The notes beneath the pieces were generated by a model, which was not told the origin of the DNA, did no database searches, and was given only the letters and a program-made list of their open reading frames with translations. Shown here piece by piece: positions 1-7,758 of a DNA stretch of 23,129 nucleotides. Source of the DNA: a virus; IMG/VR virus record IMGVR_UViG_3300001533_002344, positions 1-23,129 of that record; one strand, given 5' to 3'. Within the stretch, counting starts at the first letter, position 1, and every line of letters begins with the position of its first letter. Both the position numbers and the translations under genes were made by a program.

Positions 1-237
1 ACATACTGTAACAACTGCCAGTTTAGCCCTGAAACCTTCTAAATCCATTTCATACTCAACTGGTTTTCTTTTATTCCCCGATGGTTTTTGTTTCATAAGG
101 GACTTTTCCCAAATGTCTTTTTCTTTCCCTGTCATTTCACGAACAAACACATGTCCACGTGTCAGTTCAACTTTTTCAATCTTCAATTCATCCCTCTGTA
201 AAAGGGCATCCCTGTTTAATAAAATTGATTCTTTCAT
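1..237 (-). CDS. Tail assembly chaperone, partial (C-terminus outside window)
   Basis: The first 79 codons of a minus-strand gene that runs off the left edge; ATG at 237. The N-terminal half contains VFVREMTGKEKDIWEKS, a pattern I recognise from the short siphovirus tail assembly chaperones (gpG-like, Phage_TAC families), which are encoded just after the tail tube gene and coat the tape measure before tube polymerisation. Its position directly downstream of the tail tube gene fits this. In many phages this gene is extended by a programmed frameshift (G/GT type); that part would lie outside the window. Assignment rests on motif and position. Confidence 0.7.
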   Translation of the reverse strand, partial: MKESILLNRDALLQRDELKIEKVELTRGHVFVREMTGKEKDIWEKSLMKQKPSGNKRKPVEYEMDLEGFRAKLAVVTVC

Positions 238-273
238 TTTTGATTAAATTTTAATTTGTAAATAAATAACTTT

Positions 274-294
274 AAAAACCATGATTAGGTTTTT
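274..294 (-). terminator. Weak hairpin with U-tract between tail tube and chaperone genes
   Basis: Read on the minus strand, AAAAACC pairs with GGTTTTT (7 bp, 7-nt loop) and the 3' arm itself ends in five T. The stem is AT-rich, so it would be at best a partial terminator (attenuator). It would lower chaperone mRNA relative to the abundant tail tube mRNA. Confidence 0.35.
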
Positions 295-303
295 CAGCCC
301 CTA

Positions 304-738
304 TTAGGCAGGGGCACTTGACTCTGCACCAGAGTTAACAGTTACTTCACCATTTACTTTAATGGTTACGTTAGCTGTAATTTTATCATCGGTTGGAATT
401 TCCAATGGTAATTCTGTTACAAGACCTGCAAATTCAAATGACGTTGCATCTGCATCTGGCAATACAATCTCATAATTTTGAGATTCATCATCTTCAAAAT
501 CCAACTTCATTAGGTCATAGGTGTCCCTTGTAAAGTTCATTGTTAAGTTTACAGTTCCACCATCTCTAAATCCCGCAATAAATTCTCGATAACCACCGGT
601 ACTATCCAAGTTGGTTACGTCTATGAAATCGCGAGTCATACTCGGTCCTGAAATCGAACTAATTTCGGCTAAGTCAGTCCATGAAGAACCATCCCACCGG
701 CGAAACTTCGTTCCAACACCACTTACTGCATTACTCAT
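304..738 (-). CDS. Major tail tube protein
   Basis: 144 aa. Forms the stacked hexameric rings of the tail tube. The sequence has the features of the lambda gpV-like tail tube family: a beta-rich protein with an N-terminal VGTKFRRWDGSSWTDLAEISSIS strand pair, then the MTRDFIDVTNLDSTGGYREFI segment and GTVNLTMNF strand, which in this family precede the inner-tube sheet. It is preceded by a strong Shine-Dalgarno sequence (AAAAAAGGAGG, about 7 nt before the ATG), as expected for a highly expressed virion protein. The short Ser/Ala C-terminus (residues 135-144) looks like a flexible tail. Neighbours are the tail terminator and the tail chaperone. Confidence 0.85.
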   Translation of the reverse strand: MSNAVSGVGTKFRRWDGSSWTDLAEISSISGPSMTRDFIDVTNLDSTGGYREFIAGFRDGGTVNLTMNFTRDTYDLMKLDFEDDESQNYEIVLPDADATSFEFAGLVTELPLEIPTDDKITANVTIKVNGEVTVNSGAESSAPA

Positions 739-759
739 AATATACCTCCTTTTTTAAAT

Positions 760-1164
760 TTACCTTCTTTGTACATTAAAATTCAAAATAAATCTCGGAT
801 TATTGTTTTGGTCAAAATCCAACAATGTTGGACCATTCAAACAATAAATCACAGAATAATAGGTTCCATTCCATGTCTCATGCGCCCGGCCATGTAATGA
901 ATCCTTTATAGAGTTCGCCAAACTCCAACAATCCAAATAATCCGTAGAACGGACACGTATTTGAACCGATGGATATTCATATATTTCATCCTTATTAAAA
1001 TTCAATTGTGGTGGATAACCACCTGTTTCAAAAATAGTAATACTATTTTCTGGATTATCAGGTTCTTTGCCTATGAATATATCATAACAACCAACTGAAC
1101 TATCCACCTCAACATCACCATCAGCTTGAAGCATTGCCTTAATATCTACTGCAACTGAGTTCAT
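760..1164 (-). CDS. Tail terminator / tail completion protein
   Basis: 134 aa. Residues 40-75 (ITIFETGGYPPQLNF...YPSVQIRVRS) match the pattern of the phage minor capsid/tail terminator family (Pfam Phage_tail_terminator type), small alpha/beta proteins that cap the head-proximal end of the tail tube. It starts in an ATGA overlap with the stop of the gp10-like gene, so translation is probably coupled. Gene order (adaptor, stopper, gp10-like, terminator, tail tube) is the standard siphovirus neck order and supports the call. Confidence 0.75.
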   Translation of the reverse strand: MNSVAVDIKAMLQADGDVEVDSSVGCYDIFIGKEPDNPENSITIFETGGYPPQLNFNKDEIYEYPSVQIRVRSTDYLDCWSLANSIKDSLHGRAHETWNGTYYSVIYCLNGPTLLDFDQNNNPRFILNFNVQRR

Positions 1165-1631
1165 AACATCTTTCCTTTTATATGGGTACGCATAATTGCT
1201 GTTGCTTTTCCCTTATTCCTTTGTAATGCCTTTTCAAGAAACTTAGGTCCTGAATTTGGTCTTTTCCAATTAATTTTCTTACCATACGCTTCATCTATCA
1301 TTTCATGAACATATACAGCATAATTAGCTTTAAATCCAGCCTTAACATATGGAAACGCTTTAGAATAACCTGAACCACTAACAAACCATGAACCGTTCAA
1401 ATTACCTGTATCTACCGGAACAACAGGCGGTGTAACTTGCATATCCTTATAAATATAATTACATATTGAAATTAAACCAGCCTTTGTAATTCCATCAAGT
1501 TTAGCTAATTGCAAATTTACATTTTCAACAGCTTCTCTTAATCCAACTACTCTTGCATAAATTCCCAATGCGTTCTTCTTAGCCATTGAGGGAATCTTGG
1601 TTCCTGGTATGTAATTATATCCTTTCGGCAT
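1161..1631 (-). CDS. HK97 gp10-like head-tail joining protein
   Basis: 156 aa. The hallmark is VPVDTGNLNGSWFV followed by YAVYVHE, typical of the HK97 gp10 family (PF04883), small neck/tail completion proteins. The N-terminal 35 residues are basic. It overlaps the tail terminator gene by 4 nt and sits after the stopper gene. Confidence 0.8.
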   Translation of the reverse strand: MPKGYNYIPGTKIPSMAKKNALGIYARVVGLREAVENVNLQLAKLDGITKAGLISICNYIYKDMQVTPPVVPVDTGNLNGSWFVSGSGYSKAFPYVKAGFKANYAVYVHEMIDEAYGKKINWKRPNSGPKFLEKALQRNKGKATAIMRTHIKGKML

Positions 1632-1647
1632 AATTTAAGCTCTCCTA

Positions 1648-2028
1648 TCATATATATAAATGTGCAACTCTAACAAATTCATCAGTTTTAAAAACCATAG
1701 GTGTTTTATCAAAACGATGAATAATATAAGCACCTTGAATATCTTGTGGTTTACTTGTATCAACCGTACTATCAAAATCATCCAAGCTACCTAAGTACAG
1801 ATAACCCAATTCATCTAAATCTTGTGTAACCATTATTGAGGAACGTGTTAATTGTATATTTCCATCTGGTCCAACATCAACTTTTGAAACATCATCCCAT
1901 CTACACATAATTTCTACTGGTGAATCAAATGTAAATCCACCATAACCATCGTTCGTAGGATTTCCCCAATATACAGCAGTCTGTACACAAAACTTCGATT
2001 CTACTTTTTCTATACCTTTTAGTGCCAT
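1648..2028 (-). CDS. Head closure (stopper) protein
   Basis: 126 aa beta-rich protein. The pattern CRWDDVSKVDVGPDGNIQLTRSSIMVTQDLDELGYLYLGSL is that of SPP1 gp16-like/phage head-tail joining proteins, which seal the connector after packaging. Position between adaptor and gp10-like genes agrees. The family is divergent, so the call leans on synteny as well as the motif. Confidence 0.65.
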   Translation of the reverse strand: MALKGIEKVESKFCVQTAVYWGNPTNDGYGGFTFDSPVEIMCRWDDVSKVDVGPDGNIQLTRSSIMVTQDLDELGYLYLGSLDDFDSTVDTSKPQDIQGAYIIHRFDKTPMVFKTDEFVRVAHLYI

Positions 2029-2030
2029 AA

Positions 2031-2411
2031 TTAATCAAAACTTGTAACCGCACGTATTGTTGCAGTTTTCTTTGTTTCTAATTCCGGTTTTAAAGTATCA
2101 CTTGAATCAAGTGATATAGCTACTTGTCCCCAAGAAGTTGAAGACAAACCCTGTCCCCAACTTCCAGTATATAGTATTTCAGCACTTCCAGCCTTAGCTT
2201 CTTTAGCACTTAGTTCCCTTTCCCTTGAAACTGCAATTAAATGAGCTGTAACCCATCTTTCAATTTCTTTTAACAAATCGTCAGAATGGCCTTCACCGCT
2301 TAATTGGTCAGTAACAAAAACATTTGCAGTTGATATAAATATATCAACTATGGTACTATCTAAATCGGTATCTATAATACTTGTTACGTCAGCTGCTACT
2401 ACTCTACCCAT
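2031..2411 (-). CDS. Head-tail connector (adaptor) protein
   Basis: 126 aa, mostly helical N-terminus followed by the pattern IERWVTAHLIAVSRERELSAKEAKAGSAEILYTG, then GLSSTSWGQVAISLDSS. This is the typical gp6/gp15-like connector layout: an interfacial helix with a beta-hairpin that docks on the portal. Its ATG lies 6 nt after the stop of the sulfotransferase gene, so the head-tail genes resume here after the seven-gene modification cassette. Confidence 0.7.
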   Translation of the reverse strand: MGRVVAADVTSIIDTDLDSTIVDIFISTANVFVTDQLSGEGHSDDLLKEIERWVTAHLIAVSRERELSAKEAKAGSAEILYTGSWGQGLSSTSWGQVAISLDSSDTLKPELETKKTATIRAVTSFD

Positions 2412-2417
2412 GACCTT

Positions 2418-3134
2418 TTACTTTAAAATTAAACTACTTTTCTTTTTCCTTGCTTTCCATAATTTAGGTTCTATAAATTTTGGAATATCACTATTCCATT
2501 TTAAACCTAACCATTCTAACATTTCATACATTTGACTGTAATCACCATCAACCATTCGTTCAGGCCATACAATTTTACAATTCAAACCAGCTTCCAACAT
2601 TTCTCTAAAGTGGCGTTCATGTTGGTGTACCCACCATTTCCAACCTTCTGCAGAAGATTTTACACCAATAGCTTTTTGAACTGCAACATTGTTAAATGCT
2701 GTCATAAACGCAGTTTTTTCACAACTTGCAATTATATCACCTGTTCTACGTCTAACAATAATCCATTTTGCATTAGGAAAAGCATAATCCCAAACAGGCC
2801 AATTAAAACACATTTTAGGACATTTATAGAACCACGGACCATCTTTGTACCCTTGTTCTTTCATAACATTAATTATTCTTTCACGCCAATTAAAAGGAAT
2901 AACTATATTATCTGTTTCAGCCAAAGGATATTGAGCTTTTGGGTCAACACCCAAAGATTGAAAATAAGGTCGAACAATGGTACTACGTATTTTAAGGTTC
3001 TCATACATACCTTTTTGGTTATATGGATTCGGACCTTGCATATCTCCACCAAAAGCACCACACAAGTCGATTATTCCAGCTACCATGCTGGTTCCACTTC
3101 TTGCACAACCTGTTATTAGAATTGGTTCTTTCAT
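2418..3134 (-). CDS. PAPS-dependent sulfotransferase
   Basis: 238 aa. Residues 8-16 (TGCARSGTS) form the 5'-phosphosulfate-binding P-loop, and residues 124-138 (WIIVRRRTGDIIAS) form the 3'-phosphate-binding strand-helix with the conserved Arg and Ser. These are the two signatures of the sulfotransferase superfamily, which moves sulfate from 3'-phosphoadenylylsulfate to a hydroxyl or amine. The start overlaps the cupin stop (ATGA). It is the last gene of the glycosyltransferase cassette, so a sugar acceptor is the likely substrate; that is inference. No signal peptide or membrane segment, so it would act in the cytoplasm. Confidence 0.88.
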   Translation of the reverse strand: MKEPILITGCARSGTSMVAGIIDLCGAFGGDMQGPNPYNQKGMYENLKIRSTIVRPYFQSLGVDPKAQYPLAETDNIVIPFNWRERIINVMKEQGYKDGPWFYKCPKMCFNWPVWDYAFPNAKWIIVRRRTGDIIASCEKTAFMTAFNNVAVQKAIGVKSSAEGWKWWVHQHERHFREMLEAGLNCKIVWPERMVDGDYSQMYEMLEWLGLKWNSDIPKFIEPKLWKARKKKSSLILK

Positions 3135-3478
3135 TCTGCTTTTCCCCCTAATTTGAATCGTTCAATATCGTTTTTATCGTATTCAACATACATTTCTTCA
3201 ATTACTTTGTTGTCCACGCCTACCCCTTCAAATTCATGCCATTGTCCGGGTTTAGTTGTAAAGGATTGACCTTCACCAATAAAAGTTTCTCTTATTTCTC
3301 CTAATTCCTCAACTTTCACTTTCAAAACACCTTCCAAAACTACAAAAAGATTATACTTCTGTTGATGTTTATGCCAACTGCAACGATAACCTTTGCGTAC
3401 TTTCAAATAAGATACTTCATGGGTAGAATCCCTTCTTAACACCCAACGTTCACCCCAAATTTTAAGTTCTACTTCCAT
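3131..3478 (-). CDS. Small cupin-fold protein (sugar isomerase-like)
   Basis: 115 aa, one cupin domain. Motif 1 is SWHKHQQKYNLFVVLEGVLKV with metal ligands H36 and H38; motif 2 is GQWHEFEG with H80. It resembles the mannose-6-phosphate isomerase type II / WbuC-like cupins found in polysaccharide loci. The ATG at 3478 overlaps the preceding stop as TGATG; a GTG one codon upstream (3481) is possible but less likely. The usual glutamate of cupin motif 1 appears to be Q or K here, so metal binding may differ. Probably a sugar-nucleotide modifying or sugar-binding enzyme serving the cassette. Confidence 0.75.
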   Translation of the reverse strand: MEVELKIWGERWVLRRDSTHEVSYLKVRKGYRCSWHKHQQKYNLFVVLEGVLKVKVEELGEIRETFIGEGQSFTTKPGQWHEFEGVGVDNKVIEEMYVEYDKNDIERFKLGGKAE

Positions 3479-4818
3479 CACTTCATCTTTTTAAATACAA
3501 GTAAACTTCCAACTCTTTTTACTAACTTCAATAAATTTGGATTCTGATTCACAAATTCATCTATTGCTTTTGTAACTCCCAGATAATCCTTGTTTTCATA
3601 ATCATGAAAGGCAACAAAGCCATTTACAGAAACAAGTTCAATCCAACGAATATCACTCTTAACACCATCATACGAATGGTCTGCATCTATGAAAAGGAAT
3701 TGAATTTTTCCTTTAAATAATCCTTCTGGGTAAACTCTTTCTTTATCTTTAAATACATTTTCAGAAAAATCCTGTACAGGTGTAATGTAATTTTCACAAT
3801 CAGCCTTTCTAATATTTTGCAAGAAATCAGAAAGTTTAGCACCATCCTTTCTATTTTCCCAATTACGTAATTTTTCCCAAGCGTCAATACAAAATAATCG
3901 ACCTGTACCAAGAACCTTTAATCCAGAAGCAATAGCACAAGATGACCTTCCCCGATAACTACCAACTTCCAAAGTAATTCCCCTAACCTTAGAAGCTACT
4001 TCATATAATAATTCAACTTGCTCATCAGAAATACCATATGTTTTGTTAATGTGTTTTATAATATTATGGTCAAATTTTTTAGTAATGTTACTATGTAGAT
4101 AATTATCCAAATACTCTCTCAACCACGGAGTGAAAGGAGCAGCTTGCCAAATTCTTGGTTGACCATGAAATACTACAATATCTTCAATACCATGTAATTT
4201 TATTCTTTTTACCCTTGCTTTTTCAGTTGGTGAGTATATTCTTTCATCAATTTTGTATGAAACAATTCCTTTGTTCAAATCCTGCCAATAAACATCTGGT
4301 GCATTAATCACAGAATTAATAAATGTTTGGTCTCCACCTACTCTATGTGTTTTCATATGAGTTTCTGGATTATTGGTAAAAGTTTCCCAAATCTTAGAAA
4401 CCCTTTCATCTTTAGCAGGAATCCACATCAAACCAGAAGTACCACCAATTCTTTCAGGGTGAAAGAACATACGTAACATCACAAAATTACTTTTATCTGT
4501 AACGGCATTAATCAAACGTGAAATAGGTTTTAGTATTACTGTGTCCAAATCAATATATAAAAATGGGCGCAAGTATTCTAAATTTGGTGAAAACATATTC
4601 ATTTTAGCCCACCAACCATTCCAATCATGTTCTAATGGCAACAATGTAACGTATGGTAAATTTACTGTTTGCCCTTGCTGCACAATGTTAGTTAAGCACC
4701 AAACTTTAACTTCAATATCAGCATTTTCAACTATTCGTTCAGATAACAAATTAACGTCTCTAATGCTATAATCACCACCGGTACGCAAAACTAATAATAT
4801 GTTATTTACTTTATTCAT
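3478..4818 (-). CDS. Bifunctional glycosyltransferase (GT8-like) / SAM methyltransferase
   Basis: 446 aa from the ATG at 4818, chosen because it overlaps the upstream stop as ATGA; an ATG 21 nt upstream (4839) is also open. Residues 5-240 form a GT-A nucleotide-sugar transferase with the DxD motif YIDLDTVILKP (D90, D92) and a GGDQTF motif near 161-166, as in GT8/GT32-like enzymes. Residues 260-446 form a class I methyltransferase (Methyltransf_24 type): SAM-binding loop EVGSYRGRS (284-292), acidic FCIDAW, and FIDADHSYDGV (376-386), then FHDYEN. The fusion suggests that a sugar is added and then O-methylated. Acceptor unknown. Confidence 0.85.
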   Translation of the reverse strand: MNKVNNILLVLRTGGDYSIRDVNLLSERIVENADIEVKVWCLTNIVQQGQTVNLPYVTLLPLEHDWNGWWAKMNMFSPNLEYLRPFLYIDLDTVILKPISRLINAVTDKSNFVMLRMFFHPERIGGTSGLMWIPAKDERVSKIWETFTNNPETHMKTHRVGGDQTFINSVINAPDVYWQDLNKGIVSYKIDERIYSPTEKARVKRIKLHGIEDIVVFHGQPRIWQAAPFTPWLREYLDNYLHSNITKKFDHNIIKHINKTYGISDEQVELLYEVASKVRGITLEVGSYRGRSSCAIASGLKVLGTGRLFCIDAWEKLRNWENRKDGAKLSDFLQNIRKADCENYITPVQDFSENVFKDKERVYPEGLFKGKIQFLFIDADHSYDGVKSDIRWIELVSVNGFVAFHDYENKDYLGVTKAIDEFVNQNPNLLKLVKRVGSLLVFKKMK

Positions 4819-5531
4819 TTCCAATTTTTTATTACCCATTTTTTACGTAAAATTGAAGGGTCTGCTCTTCCAGCGAATAACACTAATTTAGCTCCTTTTG
4901 GTAAAGATTTTCCTTCAAACCTCCTATATTCATAAACTCCATCTTCATTAGTAAATGTAGCTTCACTTTTATTTAAAGTATGTGCAATCCACGCTTGGTC
5001 TGTTCCTATAATTTCTCTTTCCTTTTTCCTCTTTTGTATTATTTTAGGACTTTTAACTGGATTAAATGAACTCCAAACCTGTGAACGTGAACCGGTATTC
5101 ATTAGAATTAATCCACCATTACACCATTGTTCAGAATATTCATTTATTAATCCGATGTATGAATTAATTACAAAATCTTCCTCTCTACCAAAAATATTAT
5201 CTAAAGAACCTATTACTACACAATCTAAATCAATAGAAGCTATCCTATCCCCAAACAAATATTTAATATTTGGATTGAATAACATTAACCGTGTATAACA
5301 GCCACCTAAATCTCTGTAAGTATTCCACAATGGAAAAGTAGGACAATTAACACCTTTCGGATTATCAGTTATACATATAAATTCATGTGGTATTGTTAAA
5401 TTCCTTTCAATAGAATTATATAAACGATTTACATGGTCTGCTGTATAATTATCAATAACATCTAATGAAGGCAATTTTGCACCCTTAGTGTATTCCCACT
5501 TAAAACATAATATTTTTAGTTTATCTGCCAT
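4815..5531 (-). CDS. Glycosyltransferase, GT8-like
   Basis: 238 aa. GT-A fold with DxD in ASIDLDCVVIGS (D101, D103), followed by the WCNGGLILMNTG segment and GTDQAW (D178), the order seen in GT8-type retaining transferases. It resembles the N-terminal half of the neighbouring fusion protein in layout but is not a close copy. It overlaps the upstream GT2 gene by 16 nt and the downstream fusion gene by 4 nt. No membrane segment. Donor and acceptor cannot be told from the sequence. Confidence 0.82.
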   Translation of the reverse strand: MADKLKILCFKWEYTKGAKLPSLDVIDNYTADHVNRLYNSIERNLTIPHEFICITDNPKGVNCPTFPLWNTYRDLGGCYTRLMLFNPNIKYLFGDRIASIDLDCVVIGSLDNIFGREEDFVINSYIGLINEYSEQWCNGGLILMNTGSRSQVWSSFNPVKSPKIIQKRKKEREIIGTDQAWIAHTLNKSEATFTNEDGVYEYRRFEGKSLPKGAKLVLFAGRADPSILRKKWVIKNWK

Positions 5532-6094
5532 CCCATTCTCATTTGTCTAATACCCCTGTGATGAATTACATACAGTCCGGGTATTTGATAAATTTTGTAA
5601 CCTTTTTCCAACAACCTACCACAATAATTCCAATCAACTTCTGCAACCCCTCTATTATTACTTTCAAATTTTAGTTCTTCCCAAATAGATTTTTTAACCA
5701 ACATAAAAAATCCTGTGGTCTTATAGGTTTTAATTTCTTCGAGTTTGTACTTGTACTTCATCCAAAGCATTTTGGCAACTCTGATATGCCTTTCAATCCT
5801 ATCTGAATGTTCTGGAATCGCTGCAACCTGTGGGTAAGTATGTCGCAAACTTTTATAAGTGTCTAAATAATTTGTAACACACGTAATTAAACCCACATCA
5901 TCAGGAACCATATTTATAACTTTAATAAGAATTTCATACCACAAAGGATTGCAACACACGAATACATCATGGTCAAGCAATAAAACCCATTCAGTATCAG
6001 CAGAAGCCATAGCCAAATTATATGCACCAGCTAAATCTTCATTTAAACCGTAAGGTATTTTAACTTCAATCCTATTGTATTTTAATTCATTCAT
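5516..6094 (-). CDS. Glycosyltransferase, GT2-like, lacking the first strand
   Basis: 192 aa. Contains the GT2 central segment NEDLAGAYNLAMASADTEW followed by LLLDHDVF (D41, D43, the DxD-type metal site) and the acceptor-side FFMLVKKSIWEEL and EVDWNYCGRLLEKGYKIYQIPG. The usual N-terminal strand (a VIIPTYNR-like segment) is missing: the protein starts where a GT2 domain is already about 40 residues in. The upstream ORF overlaps by 4 nt and is itself a GT2-like protein that has that strand (TIITPVSRP), so the two could form a split pair. Function is therefore less certain than the family. Confidence 0.75.
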   Translation of the reverse strand: MNELKYNRIEVKIPYGLNEDLAGAYNLAMASADTEWVLLLDHDVFVCCNPLWYEILIKVINMVPDDVGLITCVTNYLDTYKSLRHTYPQVAAIPEHSDRIERHIRVAKMLWMKYKYKLEEIKTYKTTGFFMLVKKSIWEELKFESNNRGVAEVDWNYCGRLLEKGYKIYQIPGLYVIHHRGIRQMRMGWQIN

Positions 6095-6618
6095 CTCAAA
6101 AAATTATAAATACTAAACGTTTTGTTAATGTAAAATGGATTCTTTGACTTAGCAAATAGTTCTTCTGCAAATACACCATCAGCAGTTCTACCAACTTCTC
6201 TTTTAAGTCTTGAATCCCCTATTAATTCTCTTGAAGCAAGATAACACCCTATGTCAATCTTTCCAACTTTAACTTCTCCACCAACTCTAAACTTACCATC
6301 TTTAAAAACTTGATTGAAATAAATAAAATCATGTTTAGAAGATAATAATAGTAATTTACAAAACTTATGATGAATTACTGTATCATCATCAAGAAAATAA
6401 ATATGACCATAATCAACTAATTCAATACCACGATTCCTCTTGTCATCTTCATTAGATGATTCTATTACTTCAACCTTTGAATTTTCAGGCAAATCATCTT
6501 TAGGTATAGTCGTATTAGAATCAAACAATAACAACCAATCACACTCCTTTGGAATTGTGGGTGCAATTGACTTTAAAAAGTGTGGCCTACTCACAGGCGT
6601 AATAATTGTTACTTTCAT
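6091..6618 (-). CDS. Glycosyltransferase, GT2-like
   Basis: 175 aa. Begins with MKVTIITPVSRPHFLKSI, the first nucleotide-binding strand of GT-A glycosyltransferases, and has IYFLDDDTVI with D77-D79 as the metal/donor site. NKRGIE-like text (KRNRGIELVDYGH) before it is the usual GT2 helix. It overlaps both neighbours by 4 nt (ATGA). Shorter than typical GT2 enzymes (about 220-300 aa), and its C-terminus lacks a recognisable acceptor domain. Confidence 0.75.
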   Translation of the reverse strand: MKVTIITPVSRPHFLKSIAPTIPKECDWLLLFDSNTTIPKDDLPENSKVEVIESSNEDDKRNRGIELVDYGHIYFLDDDTVIHHKFCKLLLLSSKHDFIYFNQVFKDGKFRVGGEVKVGKIDIGCYLASRELIGDSRLKREVGRTADGVFAEELFAKSKNPFYINKTFSIYNFLR

Positions 6619-7325
6619 ATTCCCGCTATTTTAAAAGCCGCTTTCAAACTAATTTTTGGCAACACATTTATAGCACTTTCAGGGCTGACATTGTATATAT
6701 CAATACCCAAGTACTTAGCATCGGTAGATATTGCCGGGAAACCCTCCAAATGCCGCTTGAAAGGCGTTTGTACAACAGGCTTACCGTTTACAGGTGTATA
6801 TAATCCATGCCAATGCTTATTCTCTCCAACTTTTTTCATATCAAAACCTAAAAGGAATATACGCTTAACACCTAAATGATGAGCTAAACTAATTGCAGCT
6901 GCACCACTATTTTGATTCCATGAAACAGTATATTTTTCATTAGAAATCCCCTCAGAATGTTTTTTATTCAGCGGAATGTATTTGACACCCAAATACTTTA
7001 AATCCCTTTTAGCAAAGTAAGATTTACATCCAACTTTTAAGTTAGGAAATGAAGCCAACCTGTATTCATTCTCTAAAAACCAACGCTTATCTCCAAAGAA
7101 TACAATGTCAATCCAATTACCAATTAAATAAGCAGCATTGATTCCAATTACATGCTTGTCATGAATAGGTTCCATATACTTAGAATATGTAGAAGGTAGT
7201 AACTTCCCAGACTGTACTTTCTTTATAAGTTCATCAGGGACACCAAATTGGTGAGGCATAGATGGACCACCACCTATAATCCAACAATCACCACCGTCCC
7301 ATATCTTAGGAACCTTCCATGCCAT
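6615..7325 (-). CDS. MptE/DUF115-like Rossmann protein (phage glycan-associated)
   Basis: 236 aa. N-terminus CWIIGGGPSMP (GGGPS at 18-22) is the nucleotide-binding loop of the DUF115 / 6-hydroxymethylpterin diphosphokinase MptE-like family; NSGAAAISLAHHLGVKRIFLLGFDM (139-163) is the second conserved segment. Such proteins are common in phages next to glycosyltransferases and resemble the sialyltransferase-like or motility-associated factor folds. A sugar-nucleotide transferase role is plausible but not shown. First gene of the cassette; its ATG overlaps the preceding stop as TAATG. Confidence 0.75.
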   Translation of the reverse strand: MAWKVPKIWDGGDCWIIGGGPSMPHQFGVPDELIKKVQSGKLLPSTYSKYMEPIHDKHVIGINAAYLIGNWIDIVFFGDKRWFLENEYRLASFPNLKVGCKSYFAKRDLKYLGVKYIPLNKKHSEGISNEKYTVSWNQNSGAAAISLAHHLGVKRIFLLGFDMKKVGENKHWHGLYTPVNGKPVVQTPFKRHLEGFPAISTDAKYLGIDIYNVSPESAINVLPKISLKAAFKIAGI

Positions 7326-7708
7326 TACTGTAATTCCTTAATCAATTCCTGTGCTTCCTCTTTACACATCTTTTTCTCGTTAATCACCTTACCATTATCA
7401 TCAACAATATCATACCAACCACCACTTACATGTTTTGGTGAGTATTTTGTTTTTAATACTGGAACAGGTGCTACTGGATTTGGAACCTTATTATTACTCT
7501 GTTTTTCCAAAGGAATAATGCTATCACGAAATGCCTTTGGAATTTCAGATGGATAGGCTTCAAATATTTGGTTCTCTTTAATTATTCTGTTTGACATACG
7601 AAAAAACCCTTTGCCAATCTTTCTCCACTTAACAAGTTTTTCTCCCAACAAGTTAACTTCGGGCTTTTCTTCTTCAACTACTGCCTTAGTGTTTCTAACT
7701 CTTTTCAT
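7325..7708 (-). CDS. Small virion-region protein of unknown function
   Basis: 127 aa. Charged N-terminus, then EAYPSEIPKAFRDSIIPLEKQ, a Pro-rich linker (KVPNPVAPVPVLKTKYSP), and a C-terminal HVSGGWYDIVDDNGKVINEKKMCKEEAQELIKEL. Similar short proteins with an EIPKAFRD motif sit after capsid genes in other phages as I recall, but I cannot name a function. It may be a minor head protein. Separated from the major capsid gene by a hairpin (7733-7751). Confidence 0.6.
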   Translation of the reverse strand: MKRVRNTKAVVEEEKPEVNLLGEKLVKWRKIGKGFFRMSNRIIKENQIFEAYPSEIPKAFRDSIIPLEKQSNNKVPNPVAPVPVLKTKYSPKHVSGGWYDIVDDNGKVINEKKMCKEEAQELIKELQ

Positions 7709-7732
7709 AATTGATTACTTAAAAAATTAAAC

Positions 7733-7751
7733 TATCACTTGATTAGTGATA
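7733..7751 (-). terminator. Hairpin with T-rich 3' flank downstream of the capsid gene
   Basis: On the minus strand TATCACT pairs with AGTGATA (7 bp, loop AATCA) and is followed by GTTTAATTTTTT. It sits 8 nt after the capsid stop codon. Likely an attenuator that keeps capsid mRNA high relative to the downstream modification cassette and neck genes. Confidence 0.5.
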
Positions 7752-7758
7752 TTTTAGA

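Noticed and set aside
4010-4030. CTGATGA on the minus strand as another hammerhead core.
   Set aside because: It lies within a conserved coding segment (ISDEQVELL); no stem II, GAA or closing stem I follows. The same is true of minus-strand matches near 5895 and 7228.
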